The notes beneath the pieces are model-generated. The model searched no databases. It saw only the letters and a list, made by a program, of their open reading frames with translations, and was not told the DNA's origin. From contig JADJRG010000007.1 in NCBI GenBank assembly GCA_016712315.1, forward strand, positions 1-64,000: a stretch of DNA of 64,000 bases, given 5' to 3'. Below are positions 38,380 through 46,985 of this stretch, in pieces. This DNA comes from Nannocystis sp. Its GTDB lineage: Bacteria > Myxococcota_A > Polyangia > Nannocystales > Nannocystaceae. Position numbers and translations under genes: made by a program. Positions within the stretch are counted from its first letter, which is position 1, and each line of letters opens with the position of its first letter.

Positions 38380-39590
38380 GTGGTCCGTAAGCTCGGGCTC
38401 CTCGCCGCCCTCTACCTCGCCCAAGGCCTCCCCTTCGGCTTCTTCAGCCAGGCCTTGCCCGCCATGCTCCGCCAGCAGGGCGTCTCCCTCGAGGGCATCG
38501 GCCTCACCTCCCTGCTCGCGCTGCCGTGGGGCCTCAAATTTCTCTGGGCGCCGCTCGTCGATCGCCACGGCGGCGGCGCGCGCGCTGGCCGTCGCCGCGC
38601 CTGGATCCTCCCCTTACAGGCCGCCTCGATCCTCCTCCTGCTCGCCCTCGCCGCCGCCGATCCCGGCGCGCATCTCCCCTGGATCCTCGGCGGGATCCTG
38701 CTCATCAACCTGCTCGCCGCCACCCAGGACATCGCCACCGACGGCCTCGCTGTCACGATCCTCAGCGAGCGCGAGCGCGGCCTCGGGAACGGCGTCCAGG
38801 TCGCCGGCTACCGCCTCGGCATGATCGTCGGCGGCGGCGCCCTGCTCATCCTCTTCGATCGCCTCGGCTGGCCGCTGATCTTCCTCAGCATGGCCGCCCT
38901 GCTCGCCCTCGCGACGCTCCCGATCCTCCTCTTCCGCGAGCCCGAGCCGGCCGCGCCGCCGCCGCGGATCGGCCTCATTCCGAGCCTACGCGGCTTCCTC
39001 GGCCGCCCTGGCGCCGCCGCGTGGCTGCTCGCGATCGCCGCGTACAAGGCCGGCGAGCACCTCGCCACCGCCATGCTCAAGCCCCTGATGATCGATCGAG
39101 GCCTCGACCTCGAGCAGATCGGCTGGTTGATCGGGACGGCTGGCTTTTTGGCCAGCTTCACCGGCGCCCTCAGCGGCGGCGCCTTGCTCGGCCACCTCGG
39201 CCGGGAGCGCGCGCTCGTGCTCTTCGGGGTGCTCCAGGCGATCAGCGTCGCCGCCTACGCCCTCATCACCGTAGGCCCCATCGATCTCCGCCTCCTCTAC
39301 TCCCTCACCGTCGCGGAGCACCTCTTCGGCGGCATGGCCACCGCCGCCCTCTTCACCCGCATGATGGACGCCAGCCGCCTCCAGCACGCTTAAGCAGCGA
39401 CTACACCGTACAAGCCAGCGTCGTCGTGCTCGCCACCGGCGGCGCCGCCGCCGTCAGCGGCGCCTCGGCCGCCGCCCTCGGCTACACCCACCACTTCCTG
39501 CTCGCTGGCGCCCTCTCGCTCCTCCTCCTCCTCCCGCTCGCCTGGCACATCCACCAGCGCCGCCGCGGCCGCGCCGATATCATGGTCTAG
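38380..39590 (+). CDS. AmpG-like MFS transporter (frameshifted)
   Basis: GTG 38380. Twelve hydrophobic segments; LAQGLPFGFFSQALPAMLRQ in TM1, FLWAPLVDRHG in loop 2-3 and the AmpG/AT-1 hallmark ATQDIATDGLAV. The frame changes near 39390, after MDASRLQHA; the next frame supplies the last two helices (YTHHFLLAGALSLLLLLPLA) to 39590. About 400 aa when joined. AmpG proteins import anhydromuropeptides for cell-wall recycling; close relatives transport other anionic solutes, so the substrate is not certain. Inner membrane. Divergent from the MYXO-CTERM gene. Confidence 0.8.
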
Positions 39591-39743
39591 AGCCCCCAGG
39601 CGCGGCTTCACCCCTATCACCCTCCGTCACCTTTAAGCGCGACGAAGTCCGCGAATTTCCCCGATCGAGGCCATCATTCCGGCGACAATCGACCCCGCGT
39701 GAGCGCCCCGAGGCAGCCTGGACAGAGCGACAGCCGCGGCGGC

Positions 39744-41129
39744 ATGGCCCGCCTCGAGCGGCTCGTACCGCCTGCCCTTCGGGACAGCTCCGACACGCTC
39801 CGCCGCGGCCTCCTCCTCTCCGGCCTCGCCCTCGCTTAGCGCCGCCCTCACGCTCCTCTTAGCGCCGGTCACCCTCGCGCTCGTCGAGCCTGACCTGCGC
39901 CTCGCCGCCGTCGTCCAGCCGCTGATCGGCGCCGCCCTCTACCTCGCCAGCGTCCTCCTCCTCTGGCGCACCGGCTCGCTCGGGATCGCCGGCAATTGGC
40001 TGGTCGCATGGCTCTTCGGCCAGCTTATACTCTCCCTCGCCACCCTCGGCGGCCTCGGCGGCCCCACCTGGAGCGCCCTCGTCGTCCCGCCTGTGCTCGC
40101 CGCCGTCATGATCGGCCGGCGGGCCGCGATCGTCTGGGGCGCCCTCTCGCTCGCCGTCATCTTCGTCTACCTCGCCGCCGCCCTCGCCGGCTTCGCCTTC
40201 CCCGAGATGATCGAGCGCGCCGCCTGGCCGCCGCTCACGGCCGCCCTCAGCGCCCTCTCGATCGTCTTCTTGCTCGCGATCGTGCTCATGTCCGAGACCA
40301 CCAAGGACGAGGCGATCGCCCGCACCCGCACCCTCGCCCAGCGCGCCCGCGCCGCCGCCATCGAGGAGGAGCGCGCCCGCCACAGCGCCAACCAAGCGAT
40401 CGCCGCCAACGACGCCAAGAGCGCCTTTATGGCGACCATGACCCACGAGCTGCGCACCCCCTCAACATCGTCATCGGCTACGGCGAGCTCCTCGCCGACG
40501 AGGTCGCCGAGCGCGGCCATCACGACCTCAAGGAGCAGGCCGATCGGGTCACCGGCGCCGCCCGTCACCTACTCAGCCTGATCAGCGACATCCTCGACCT
40601 CTCGCGCATCGAGGCCGAGCGCATCGAGCTCCACCTCGAGCGGATCCCCCTGCGCCCCCTCGTCGACGAGCTCATCGAGAGCTTCGAGCCGCTCGCCCAA
40701 GAGCGCGGCGATCGCCTCATCGCCGTCGTCGACGACGCCCTGCCGCCGATCCGCAGCGACCGCCTGCGCCTCCGCCAGATCCTCGTCAACCTCCTCACCA
40801 ACGCGATCAAGTTCACCGAGAGCGGCCAGATCACCGTCCGCGTCGACGCCCTCCCCCGCGACGATCGGCCGTGGGTCCGCTTCATCGTCGAGGACACTGG
40901 CATCGGCATCCCCCAAGAGAAGCTCGTCGAGATCTTCGCCCCCTTCACCCAAGCAGACGCCTCAACCACCCGGATCTACGGCGGCGCCGGCCTCGGCCTC
41001 GCGATCTGCGAGCGCCTCGCCCTCGCCCTCGGCGGCGTGGTCACCGTAACCTCGCAGGTCGGGGTCGGCAGCGCCTTCACCCTCGAGATCCCCGCGAACC
41101 CCGACGATGACGCGACAACCACTCCGTGA
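39744..41129 (+). CDS. Membrane sensor histidine kinase (frameshifted)
   Basis: Start at ATG 39744. Six hydrophobic segments up to about residue 190 (e.g. LYLASVLLLWR, IVWGALSLAVIFVYLAAAL), then a short coil and the HisKA H-box FMATMTHELRTPLNIVIGYG (frame change at 40460). The HATPase_c N-box is LVNLLTNAIKFTESG, G1 VEDTGIGIP and G2 GAGLGLAIC. Another shift lies near 39835. No receiver domain is fused and no response regulator is adjacent. Its stop lies 23 bases inside the P450 gene, so kinase and P450 are co-transcribed and perhaps functionally coupled. Confidence 0.82.
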
Positions 41130-42486
41130 GCTCCCAGGCCCCGCTGGCCTGCCCTTCCTCGGCTCCATGCTCGACTTCCTGCGCCGCGGGATCACCGAGA
41201 CCTTCGCCGCCGTACGCGCCGATCACGGCGATCTCGCGCGCCTCCGCTTGCCCGGCGGCGCCGTCGTCGTCACTGTCGCCCACCCCGACGCCGTCGAGCG
41301 GATCCTCCACCATCGCCGCGACAACTACCTCAAGGGCGCCTCCTACGCGTCGATCCGCCTGATCACCGGCACCAACCTCGTCACCGCCGAGGGCGCCGCG
41401 TGGGCCTGGCGCCGCCGCCTCGCCCAGCCCGCCTTCACCCGCGAAGGCGTCGTCAATTATCTCCCCGCGATCGCCGAGTGCGCCGACGCGATGCTTGATC
41501 GCTGGGCCGCCGCCTTCGGCCGCGGCCAGCCCTTCGACCTCCAGCGCGAGCTCACCGCCCTCACCATGCAGATCGTCGGCCGCACCCTCTTCGGCGTCGA
41601 TCTCATCGGTGAGCACGCCGCCGCCTCTGGCCGCGCCTTCGACGAGGCGCTCGCGATCGTGCACGACCGCGGCGCCGCCACCTTCGCCTTACCCCTCGCG
41701 ATCCCCACGCCGGCCAACCTCCGCCTCCGCCGCGCCCTCGCCACCTTGCACCGCGAGGTGGAGGCGATCATCGAGCGCGCCGCCCGCGATCACCAAGGCC
41801 CGCCGACCCTGCTCCGAGCCCTGCTCGCCGCCCGCGATCCCGAGACCGGCGACGCGCTCAGCCGCGCCCAGCTCCGCGACGAGGTGATCATGCTCTACCT
41901 CGCCGGCCACGAGACCACCGCCACCCTGCTCACCTGGACCTTCTGGGCGCTCGCGCGCGCCCCTGAGGCCCGCGAGGCCCTCCACGCCGAGATCGACGCC
42001 CTCGCGGAGGATCAGCTCCGACCGAGCGCCGAGCTCTTCCAGCGCATCCCTTACGCCCGCCAGGTCCTGCACGAGGTCATGCGCCTGCACCCGCCCGCGC
42101 CCTTGATCCCGCGCAGCATCGTCGAGGACGACGATCTCTGCGGCTTTCGGGCCCCTGGTGGCGCTCACGTCGCCGTCCTCATCTACCACCTCCACCGCCA
42201 CCCCGACTATTGGCCTGAGCCCCTGCAATTTCGCCCCGAGCGCTTCTCCCCCGCCGCCGTCGCTGGCCACCACAAGTACGCCTATCTCCCCTTCAGCCTC
42301 GGCCCCCGCACCTGCATCGGCAACACCTTCGCGCTCTGGGAGAGCCAGCTCATCCTCGCCAAGATCCTCCGCCGCTTCGCCGTCGATCTCGACCCCGAGC
42401 GCCCCCTGCGGATCGCCGCCTCCACCGTCCATCGCCCCGCTAAGGGCGTCATCGCCGCCTTGCGCCCGCGCTTAGGCACCTCGTAG
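41107..42486 (+). CDS. Cytochrome P450 monooxygenase
   Basis: 459 aa, intact. Proline-rich start (LPGPAGLPFLGSMLDF), I-helix oxygen-binding motif AGHETTATLL, ExxR as EVMR, PERF region FRPERFSP, heme loop FSLGPRTCIG with the axial Cys, then NTFALWESQLILAKIL. Typical class of soluble bacterial P450 (CYP102-like or eukaryote-like branch), often used on fatty acids or terpenoids; the substrate cannot be told. It overlaps the sensor kinase by 23 bases. It needs a ferredoxin or reductase not encoded here. Confidence 0.93.
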   Translation: MTRQPLRELPGPAGLPFLGSMLDFLRRGITETFAAVRADHGDLARLRLPGGAVVVTVAHPDAVERILHHRRDNYLKGASYASIRLITGTNLVTAEGAAWAWRRRLAQPAFTREGVVNYLPAIAECADAMLDRWAAAFGRGQPFDLQRELTALTMQIVGRTLFGVDLIGEHAAASGRAFDEALAIVHDRGAATFALPLAIPTPANLRLRRALATLHREVEAIIERAARDHQGPPTLLRALLAARDPETGDALSRAQLRDEVIMLYLAGHETTATLLTWTFWALARAPEAREALHAEIDALAEDQLRPSAELFQRIPYARQVLHEVMRLHPPAPLIPRSIVEDDDLCGFRAPGGAHVAVLIYHLHRHPDYWPEPLQFRPERFSPAAVAGHHKYAYLPFSLGPRTCIGNTFALWESQLILAKILRRFAVDLDPERPLRIAASTVHRPAKGVIAALRPRLGTS

Positions 42487-42547
42487 AGCGAGGCCGACGC
42501 GCGCGGCGCCGGCCTCGCTACAGCGCGTCGGCTCGCGCCTCAGCTCA

Positions 42548-42610
42548 CTGCGGCAGCAGCTCGAGGTTCAGGCCGCCTGGGTACCAGAACGACGTGTTCC
42601 GGCCGTGGCA
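42548..42610 (-). pseudogene. C-terminal tail of a host gene cut by integrase cassette B
   Basis: On the minus strand about 20 codons (TSFWYPGGLNLELLPQ, stop) immediately follow the integrase B 3' end. This looks like the natural end of a secreted enzyme whose 5' part is missing in the window, marking the insertion edge of the cassette. Confidence 0.4.
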
Positions 42611-42628
42611 CCCGGAGGGGCCTCTAGG

Positions 42629-44167
42629 CTACGTTCTGCGGGATTTTTCCCGTTTTGCCAAACTTTTGCCACGGGCGGCCCGATCGAGGAGCTGCGCCGC
42701 CTCGACGGTCCGCGCCCCTTGCTGGGTGTGGAGGTAGGCCTGAGTCGTCTGGAGGTCGCTATGACGAGCGACCGCCTGGATCACGTAGACGCTCGCCCCG
42801 AGATCGGAGAGGCGCGTCAACGCGGTGTGCCGGAGCAGGTGCGGCCCCGAGGTCCGGAGCCCCGCCTTTGTCTGGATGCGCTTGAGGAGCCGGCTGATCG
42901 AGCCGCGCGTGAAGGGCTGCCACTGGTTGCCGGCCCGTGGGTTACGGCGATAGAGGACCAACGGCCCGATGGGCTCGTGTCGTCGGTGCCGCTCGAGCGC
43001 GTCGCGGAGCGCGGAGGTCATCGAGATCCGGCCGATCATCCCCTTCGGCGTCTGGCCCTTCCCCTCGAAGACGTTGTGCTGGATGGTGAGTGCGCCCGCC
43101 ACAAAGTCGACGTCCCTCCATTCGAGCGCGCAGATCTCCGAGACCCGCAGACCCGCGTCGAGGGCGAGGAGACAGATCAGCTCACGAGTCGTGTTCATGC
43201 TCGCCGCGGTCTTCAGCAGCGCCTCGATCTCCTCGGCCGAGTAGACCTCCTTCGGCCGCAGTCGCGGCGTTGGCAACTTCTCGAGCAGAGGCAGGCTCTG
43301 GAGGACCTTGATCTTTCTCGCGAAGCGGAGAGCCTTGGCCAACTGAGTGAGGACCCGGTTGACGGTCCGGGCGCCGAGCTTCATCCGGAGGGCGGCGCGG
43401 AAGCTCGAGAGCCGGTCATCATCGATCACCGCGAGCGGTAGATCACCGAGGCGGGGGAGGATGTGGAGGCGGAACGTGACGCTGTAGCTCTCCTGGGTGG
43501 CGTGCTTCTGGAGGCAGACATGCTCGGGCTCAAAGCGCTCGCGAAACAACTCGGCGAGGGTCATCTCGGACCGTCGCGGAGCAACGCTCGGCATGGCGAG
43601 CGCGTTCGTCGAGCTCGCTGCGCTCGGTGTGATGCGCGTGTTCTTCTTGGTTTGTGCGTTCGTGATCTCCTTGTCGCGGCTGGTGTCGTTGACGGCCGCC
43701 TCTCCCATGACCCCGCGGAGGAGCTCCGGCACCTGGCGCTGCCCCCAGGCGCGGGCCTGAGCTTCGCTCAGCCCCGCAGGGGCGACCATGCGCCGGCGGA
43801 TCTCTTTCTCGGTGTCACAGGGGTTCATGAGGCGGATGTCGACGTGCCAGCGGGTCTTGTCGTGGGCGTAGGGTCGAAGGGTGATTTTCATATCGCCTGG
43901 TCGAGTCGACCGGACGCAATCCCGCAGCCAGTTGAGCACAGCTTCGCGCGTCCATGCAAGCGCCTTTCCGAGCCGGAACGGCGCCGGAACCTGCCCGCGG
44001 GCCGCTCGCTGGCGGACAGCCTTCGGGGTGATCTGGAGCAATCGCGCCAGGTCCGGGACGTAGACGATCTCCGGAAGGCCTCGGTCCTGGTTGACGCCCA
44101 GATGCTTGATCTCGCTCCCTACCCCCCTACGCACCCCCATGTCCACACCGCCACTCAGCCAGGACAA
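42629..44167 (-). CDS. HTH-fused tyrosine recombinase (integrase), second complete copy
   Basis: 512 aa. HTH (EIVYVPDLARLLQITPKAV, RQRAARGQVPAPFRLGKAL), arm domain (ITLRPYAHDKTRWHVDI), a longer linker than the 33.4-kb copy, core-binding and catalytic domains: Arg in LDAGLRVSEICALEW, PHLLRHTALTRLSDLGASVY, ARHSDLQTTQAYLH with Tyr. About 65% identical by eye in the catalytic part to the 33.4-kb enzyme. Start at 44167 or the ATG at about 44137. Expressed from the P-int promoter at 44241-44269. Presumably active. It ends at the border of a truncated host gene. Confidence 0.88.
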   Translation of the reverse strand: MSWLSGGVDMGVRRGVGSEIKHLGVNQDRGLPEIVYVPDLARLLQITPKAVRQRAARGQVPAPFRLGKALAWTREAVLNWLRDCVRSTRPGDMKITLRPYAHDKTRWHVDIRLMNPCDTEKEIRRRMVAPAGLSEAQARAWGQRQVPELLRGVMGEAAVNDTSRDKEITNAQTKKNTRITPSAASSTNALAMPSVAPRRSEMTLAELFRERFEPEHVCLQKHATQESYSVTFRLHILPRLGDLPLAVIDDDRLSSFRAALRMKLGARTVNRVLTQLAKALRFARKIKVLQSLPLLEKLPTPRLRPKEVYSAEEIEALLKTAASMNTTRELICLLALDAGLRVSEICALEWRDVDFVAGALTIQHNVFEGKGQTPKGMIGRISMTSALRDALERHRRHEPIGPLVLYRRNPRAGNQWQPFTRGSISRLLKRIQTKAGLRTSGPHLLRHTALTRLSDLGASVYVIQAVARHSDLQTTQAYLHTQQGARTVEAAQLLDRAARGKSLAKREKSRRT

Positions 44168-44240
44168 TCGAGCCGCAGCCTACGGTCGATCGTCGATCTC
44201 GGAGCTCGCCCCCACCTGCGGGCCAGAGCCTTCAGCATCG

Positions 44241-44269
44241 AGGGTACCAACGGCGGAGGGGAGCGTCAG
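44241..44269 (-). promoter_or_regulatory. Integrase promoter (P-int family)
   Basis: Minus strand: -35 CTGACG (44269-44264), 17-base spacer, -10 TACCCT (44246-44241), 74 bases ahead of the integrase start. Confidence 0.5.
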
Positions 44270-44358
44270 CGGCGATCTTCGCCCGGCGCTCCCCCGCGCA
44301 GGGAGCGAAATTTTGCTCACGACACCCATGGGGGCGCAGATGAGCACGGCCACGTGAC

Positions 44359-44394
44359 TTTTCATAACCTAGAACGCGGGCGGCGATCTTGACC
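44359..44394 (+). promoter_or_regulatory. Decayed small-protein promoter
   Basis: TTTTCATAAC (44359-44368) and TTGACC (44389-44394) with GCCGGCC following, but no second TTTCATAAC at the expected place. Divergent from integrase B at the same distance as in the other cassettes. Confidence 0.45.
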
Positions 44395-44467
44395 AAGACA
44401 GCCGGCCGAACCGGCCCCGCGATCTCCGCGCGTGCGAATGCGAGCGATCCCCGAGTAAACTGCCCGC

Positions 44468-44902
44468 ATGCTCCTCCAAGACCTCCTCGCCGACGCCTTC
44501 CCCATCGACACCGAGCGTCGCAGCCTCCACCTCGTCGACGCTCACCAACGAGCGCACGACGGCGCCTTGGTCCTCACAGTCCGCCTCCTGATCTGGGAGC
44601 TCACTGGAGGAACCCGCACCATCCGCGACATCAAGGAGCAAGAGATCCACATCGGCCTCGCCGAGCACCTGAGCGACCCACGCCTACCGGCCTGCGTCGC
44701 CGGCTGGGTTCAAGCGATCCGGCAGATCTTCGACCAGCAGGATCCTCGCCTCGAAGCTCTGCTCGACGCCACCATGCCCGAAGATCTCCTGCCCACCTTC
44801 GCCGATCTACTCGCGCTCAGGCGCCCCCAGACCCCACAAGACTTCGCCGACGCCCTGCTCACCAGCAAGAAGCGCCTCGCTCGATACCTCATCACCCCCT
44901 AA
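44468..44902 (+). CDS. Hypothetical helical protein (144 aa) in cassette position
   Basis: It starts at ATG 44468 (MLLQDLLADAFPID), 74 bases after the decayed small-protein promoter, where the other cassettes carry the small protein. A TAAACT box lies 11 bases ahead and there is no Shine-Dalgarno. Acidic, Leu-rich, fully helical (EHLSDPRLPACVAGWVQAIR). No relation to the small-protein family is visible. Function unknown; a different cargo in the same slot. From 44903 to 45200 no gene is seen. Confidence 0.5.
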   Translation: MLLQDLLADAFPIDTERRSLHLVDAHQRAHDGALVLTVRLLIWELTGGTRTIRDIKEQEIHIGLAEHLSDPRLPACVAGWVQAIRQIFDQQDPRLEALLDATMPEDLLPTFADLLALRRPQTPQDFADALLTSKKRLARYLITP

Positions 44903-45215
44903 CCGGCCCTCCTCCCATCGAGCTCGCGGCAGCCTCACCCGAGGCCTGCGAGGCCGTCGCGAGGTCCCGGCCTGGCTCGCCGAGCCGCCCAGAAGCACCA
45001 GAAGTCGTTCGTGACGAGAGAGCGATTCTGTGATGGAAAAACGAGTCCACAGGCTTCCAGGGCCCGAGGTCGTGCTCGTCGTACCAGCGGCGCTGTCGCT
45101 CAGTCGCGCGCTTGGCACCTGCGCGCCCCCTGCGAGCCGCCTCCCGGTCCCTAGAGGCCGCCAGCGCGCTCGGGATGCCGAGCGCGCCGCCGCCTGGTTC
45201 GCGCGAACTCTCCCG

Positions 45216-45245
45216 CTGACACCGGCACCAAGCAGGCTCTAGGCA
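45216..45245 (+). promoter_or_regulatory. Orphan integrase promoter
   Basis: CTGACA, 18-base spacer, TAGGCA inside a 26-base block identical to 33325-33350, but no integrase follows. It points the same way as the small-protein promoter downstream, i.e. inverted relative to the intact cassettes, which suggests a rearrangement. Confidence 0.45.
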
Positions 45246-45302
45246 TCGTCTACCAGCGCCTCGACCTCGGAGAGCGGCGTGTCGGAGGCCCGCGCCTGTG
45301 AG

Positions 45303-45353
45303 TTTTCATAACCATCAAGCGTTGACCCGGCCGGCAGGTCTATGTTTCATAAC
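45303..45353 (+). promoter_or_regulatory. Small-protein promoter with TTTCATAAC boxes
   Basis: TTTTCATAAC (45303-45312), TTGACC (45322-45327), 17-base spacer with GGCCGGC, TTTCATAAC (45345-45353), GCA, ATG at 45357. Confidence 0.65.
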
Positions 45354-45356
45354 GCA

Positions 45357-45668
45357 ATGTCCAACATCTTCGTGACCTTCACCTCCGCCGCGGGCCAAGT
45401 CCGCCTCCGCATGCCGCGATCTGTGGTCATGGTCGAGATCGCCGACGACGCCGACACCAGCACCGCCGTCCACGTGCAGACCACCATCCGCCGCCCTGGG
45501 CCAGACGAGCGCGCCGTCGAACGCGTCATCATCGCCACCGCGGAGCAAGTGATCGAGCAGCTCATCTCCTTCTTCCGGGGCTCCGCTGCCGGCGAGGTCG
45601 AGCTGATCCGATGGTCTCACGGCTGCCGCGGAGTCAGGCCCCCCGCAGGCGCTACCCGTGGTGTTTGA
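45357..45668 (+). CDS. Small cassette protein (103 aa), copy B
   Basis: Nearly identical to the 32888-33172 protein for 86 residues (start SNIFVTFTSAAGQVRLRMP). The end then differs (SHGCRGVRPPAGATRGV), apparently because of a short insertion or shift before the stop. The leaderless start is the same. The kinase gene begins 32 bases after its stop, so the pair is one operon. Function unknown. Confidence 0.7.
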   Translation: MSNIFVTFTSAAGQVRLRMPRSVVMVEIADDADTSTAVHVQTTIRRPGPDERAVERVIIATAEQVIEQLISFFRGSAAGEVELIRWSHGCRGVRPPAGATRGV

Positions 45669-45699
45669 GGTCCCTGGAGAGCAACCAAGGAGCCCCCTC

Positions 45700-46791
45700 A
45701 TGACCATCGCCTCGGCCTCTTCCACGCCCAAGGAGCTCCTGCGTCCGCGCGGCCCCGACCTGCGCGGCCGCACGCTGCTCGACCGCTTCCGCCTCGACGC
45801 TCTGCTCGCCTTCGGCGGCATGGCTGATATCTACGAGGCCCTCGATCTACGCCTGCGCCGCCGCGTCGCGATCAAGGCGCTGCACCCCGAACACGGCCGC
45901 GCCCCCGATCAGCGCCGCCGATTTTTTCAAGAGGCCGTGCTCGGCGCTCAGATCGATCACCCCCACGTCGTCCCGATCTTCGATCACGGCGAAGAGCGCT
46001 CGCTCGGCGGTGAGCCGGTGCTCTTCCTCGTCCTGCCGCTTCTACAAGGTGTCACCCTGCGCCAGCGGCTCCTTGAGCCCGCGATGCCGATCGCCGACGC
46101 CTTGCGCCTCACGATCCAGCTCCTCGACGGCCTCGCCGAGCTCCACAAGCTCGGCGCCGTGCATCGCGACCTTAAGCCTGAAAACTGTCTCATCGTTCAG
46201 CGTCAAGGCCGCGATCACCTCATCCTGCTCGACCTCGGCCTCGCAAAAATTCACACCGGCCCGCTGCTCTCGCTCGCGCCCTCATCGGCCCCCGGCGCGA
46301 TGATCGGCACCCTCGCCTACGTCTCCCCCGAGCAAGCGCGTGAACAGCCGATCACCCCCGCCGCCGACATCTACGCCGTCGGCGTGATCTTGTTCGAGCT
46401 GCTCACCCGACGTGTCCCTTTCCCCGGCACCACCGCCCTCGAGGTGCTCAGCGCCCACGCCAGCGAGCAGGCCCCTTCTGTCACCGAGCGAGCGCCCGAT
46501 CGTGGGATCTCCGACGATCTCGAGGCCCTCGTCGCCCGCGCCCTGCACAAGGATCCAGCCCAGCGCCCCGCGAGCGCCGATGCGTTCCGCCGGGCACTCG
46601 AGGTCACGGCGGGGCAGGTAGCCGCCTTCGACGACGGCTATGAGAACGCGAAGGCGAGCCTCACCGCCTGGCGCGCCTGCGCGGACCAAGAAGCCCTCGT
46701 GTGCGCGCGCCTTGCTACGGAGAAAAACGCCGTGTGGTCTCCGCTGGTGGAGCTGATCGAGATCGCAACCGACGCCGCCGGCCCGGCGTGA
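45700..46791 (+). CDS. Cytoplasmic Ser/Thr protein kinase, copy B (intact)
   Basis: 363 aa from ATG 45700 with AAGGAG nine bases upstream. Gly loop FGGMADIYEA, Lys in VAIKAL, HRDLKPENCL, LLDLGLAKI, VSPEQA, and the kinase-end Arg in DPAQRPASAD. The helical tail WSPLVELIEIATDAAGPA lacks a membrane segment. The sequence is nearly identical to copy A at 32764-31669, which lies in opposite orientation. Kinase plus small protein driven by the cassette promoter form the cargo. A sensing or abortive-infection role (as for phage-defence kinases) is possible but not shown. 46792-46985 is empty. Confidence 0.9.
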   Translation: MTIASASSTPKELLRPRGPDLRGRTLLDRFRLDALLAFGGMADIYEALDLRLRRRVAIKALHPEHGRAPDQRRRFFQEAVLGAQIDHPHVVPIFDHGEERSLGGEPVLFLVLPLLQGVTLRQRLLEPAMPIADALRLTIQLLDGLAELHKLGAVHRDLKPENCLIVQRQGRDHLILLDLGLAKIHTGPLLSLAPSSAPGAMIGTLAYVSPEQAREQPITPAADIYAVGVILFELLTRRVPFPGTTALEVLSAHASEQAPSVTERAPDRGISDDLEALVARALHKDPAQRPASADAFRRALEVTAGQVAAFDDGYENAKASLTAWRACADQEALVCARLATEKNAVWSPLVELIEIATDAAGPA

Positions 46792-46985
46792 TGGCTCGGA
46801 TGTCGGGCCTCTGACCTGCGGCCTGCTGTGATAACAAGAGTCTGGCGAGCCTGTTTGCAGAAGATGCACCGCATAGCGCGATCCTATGATGCCCAACGTC
46901 TAAAATCACCCTGTCGCGACGAGAGATTCACCATTGTCAAAACGCCCGACTTCGCGACTCGGGTGCATTTTTTGTTATTTGCCTA

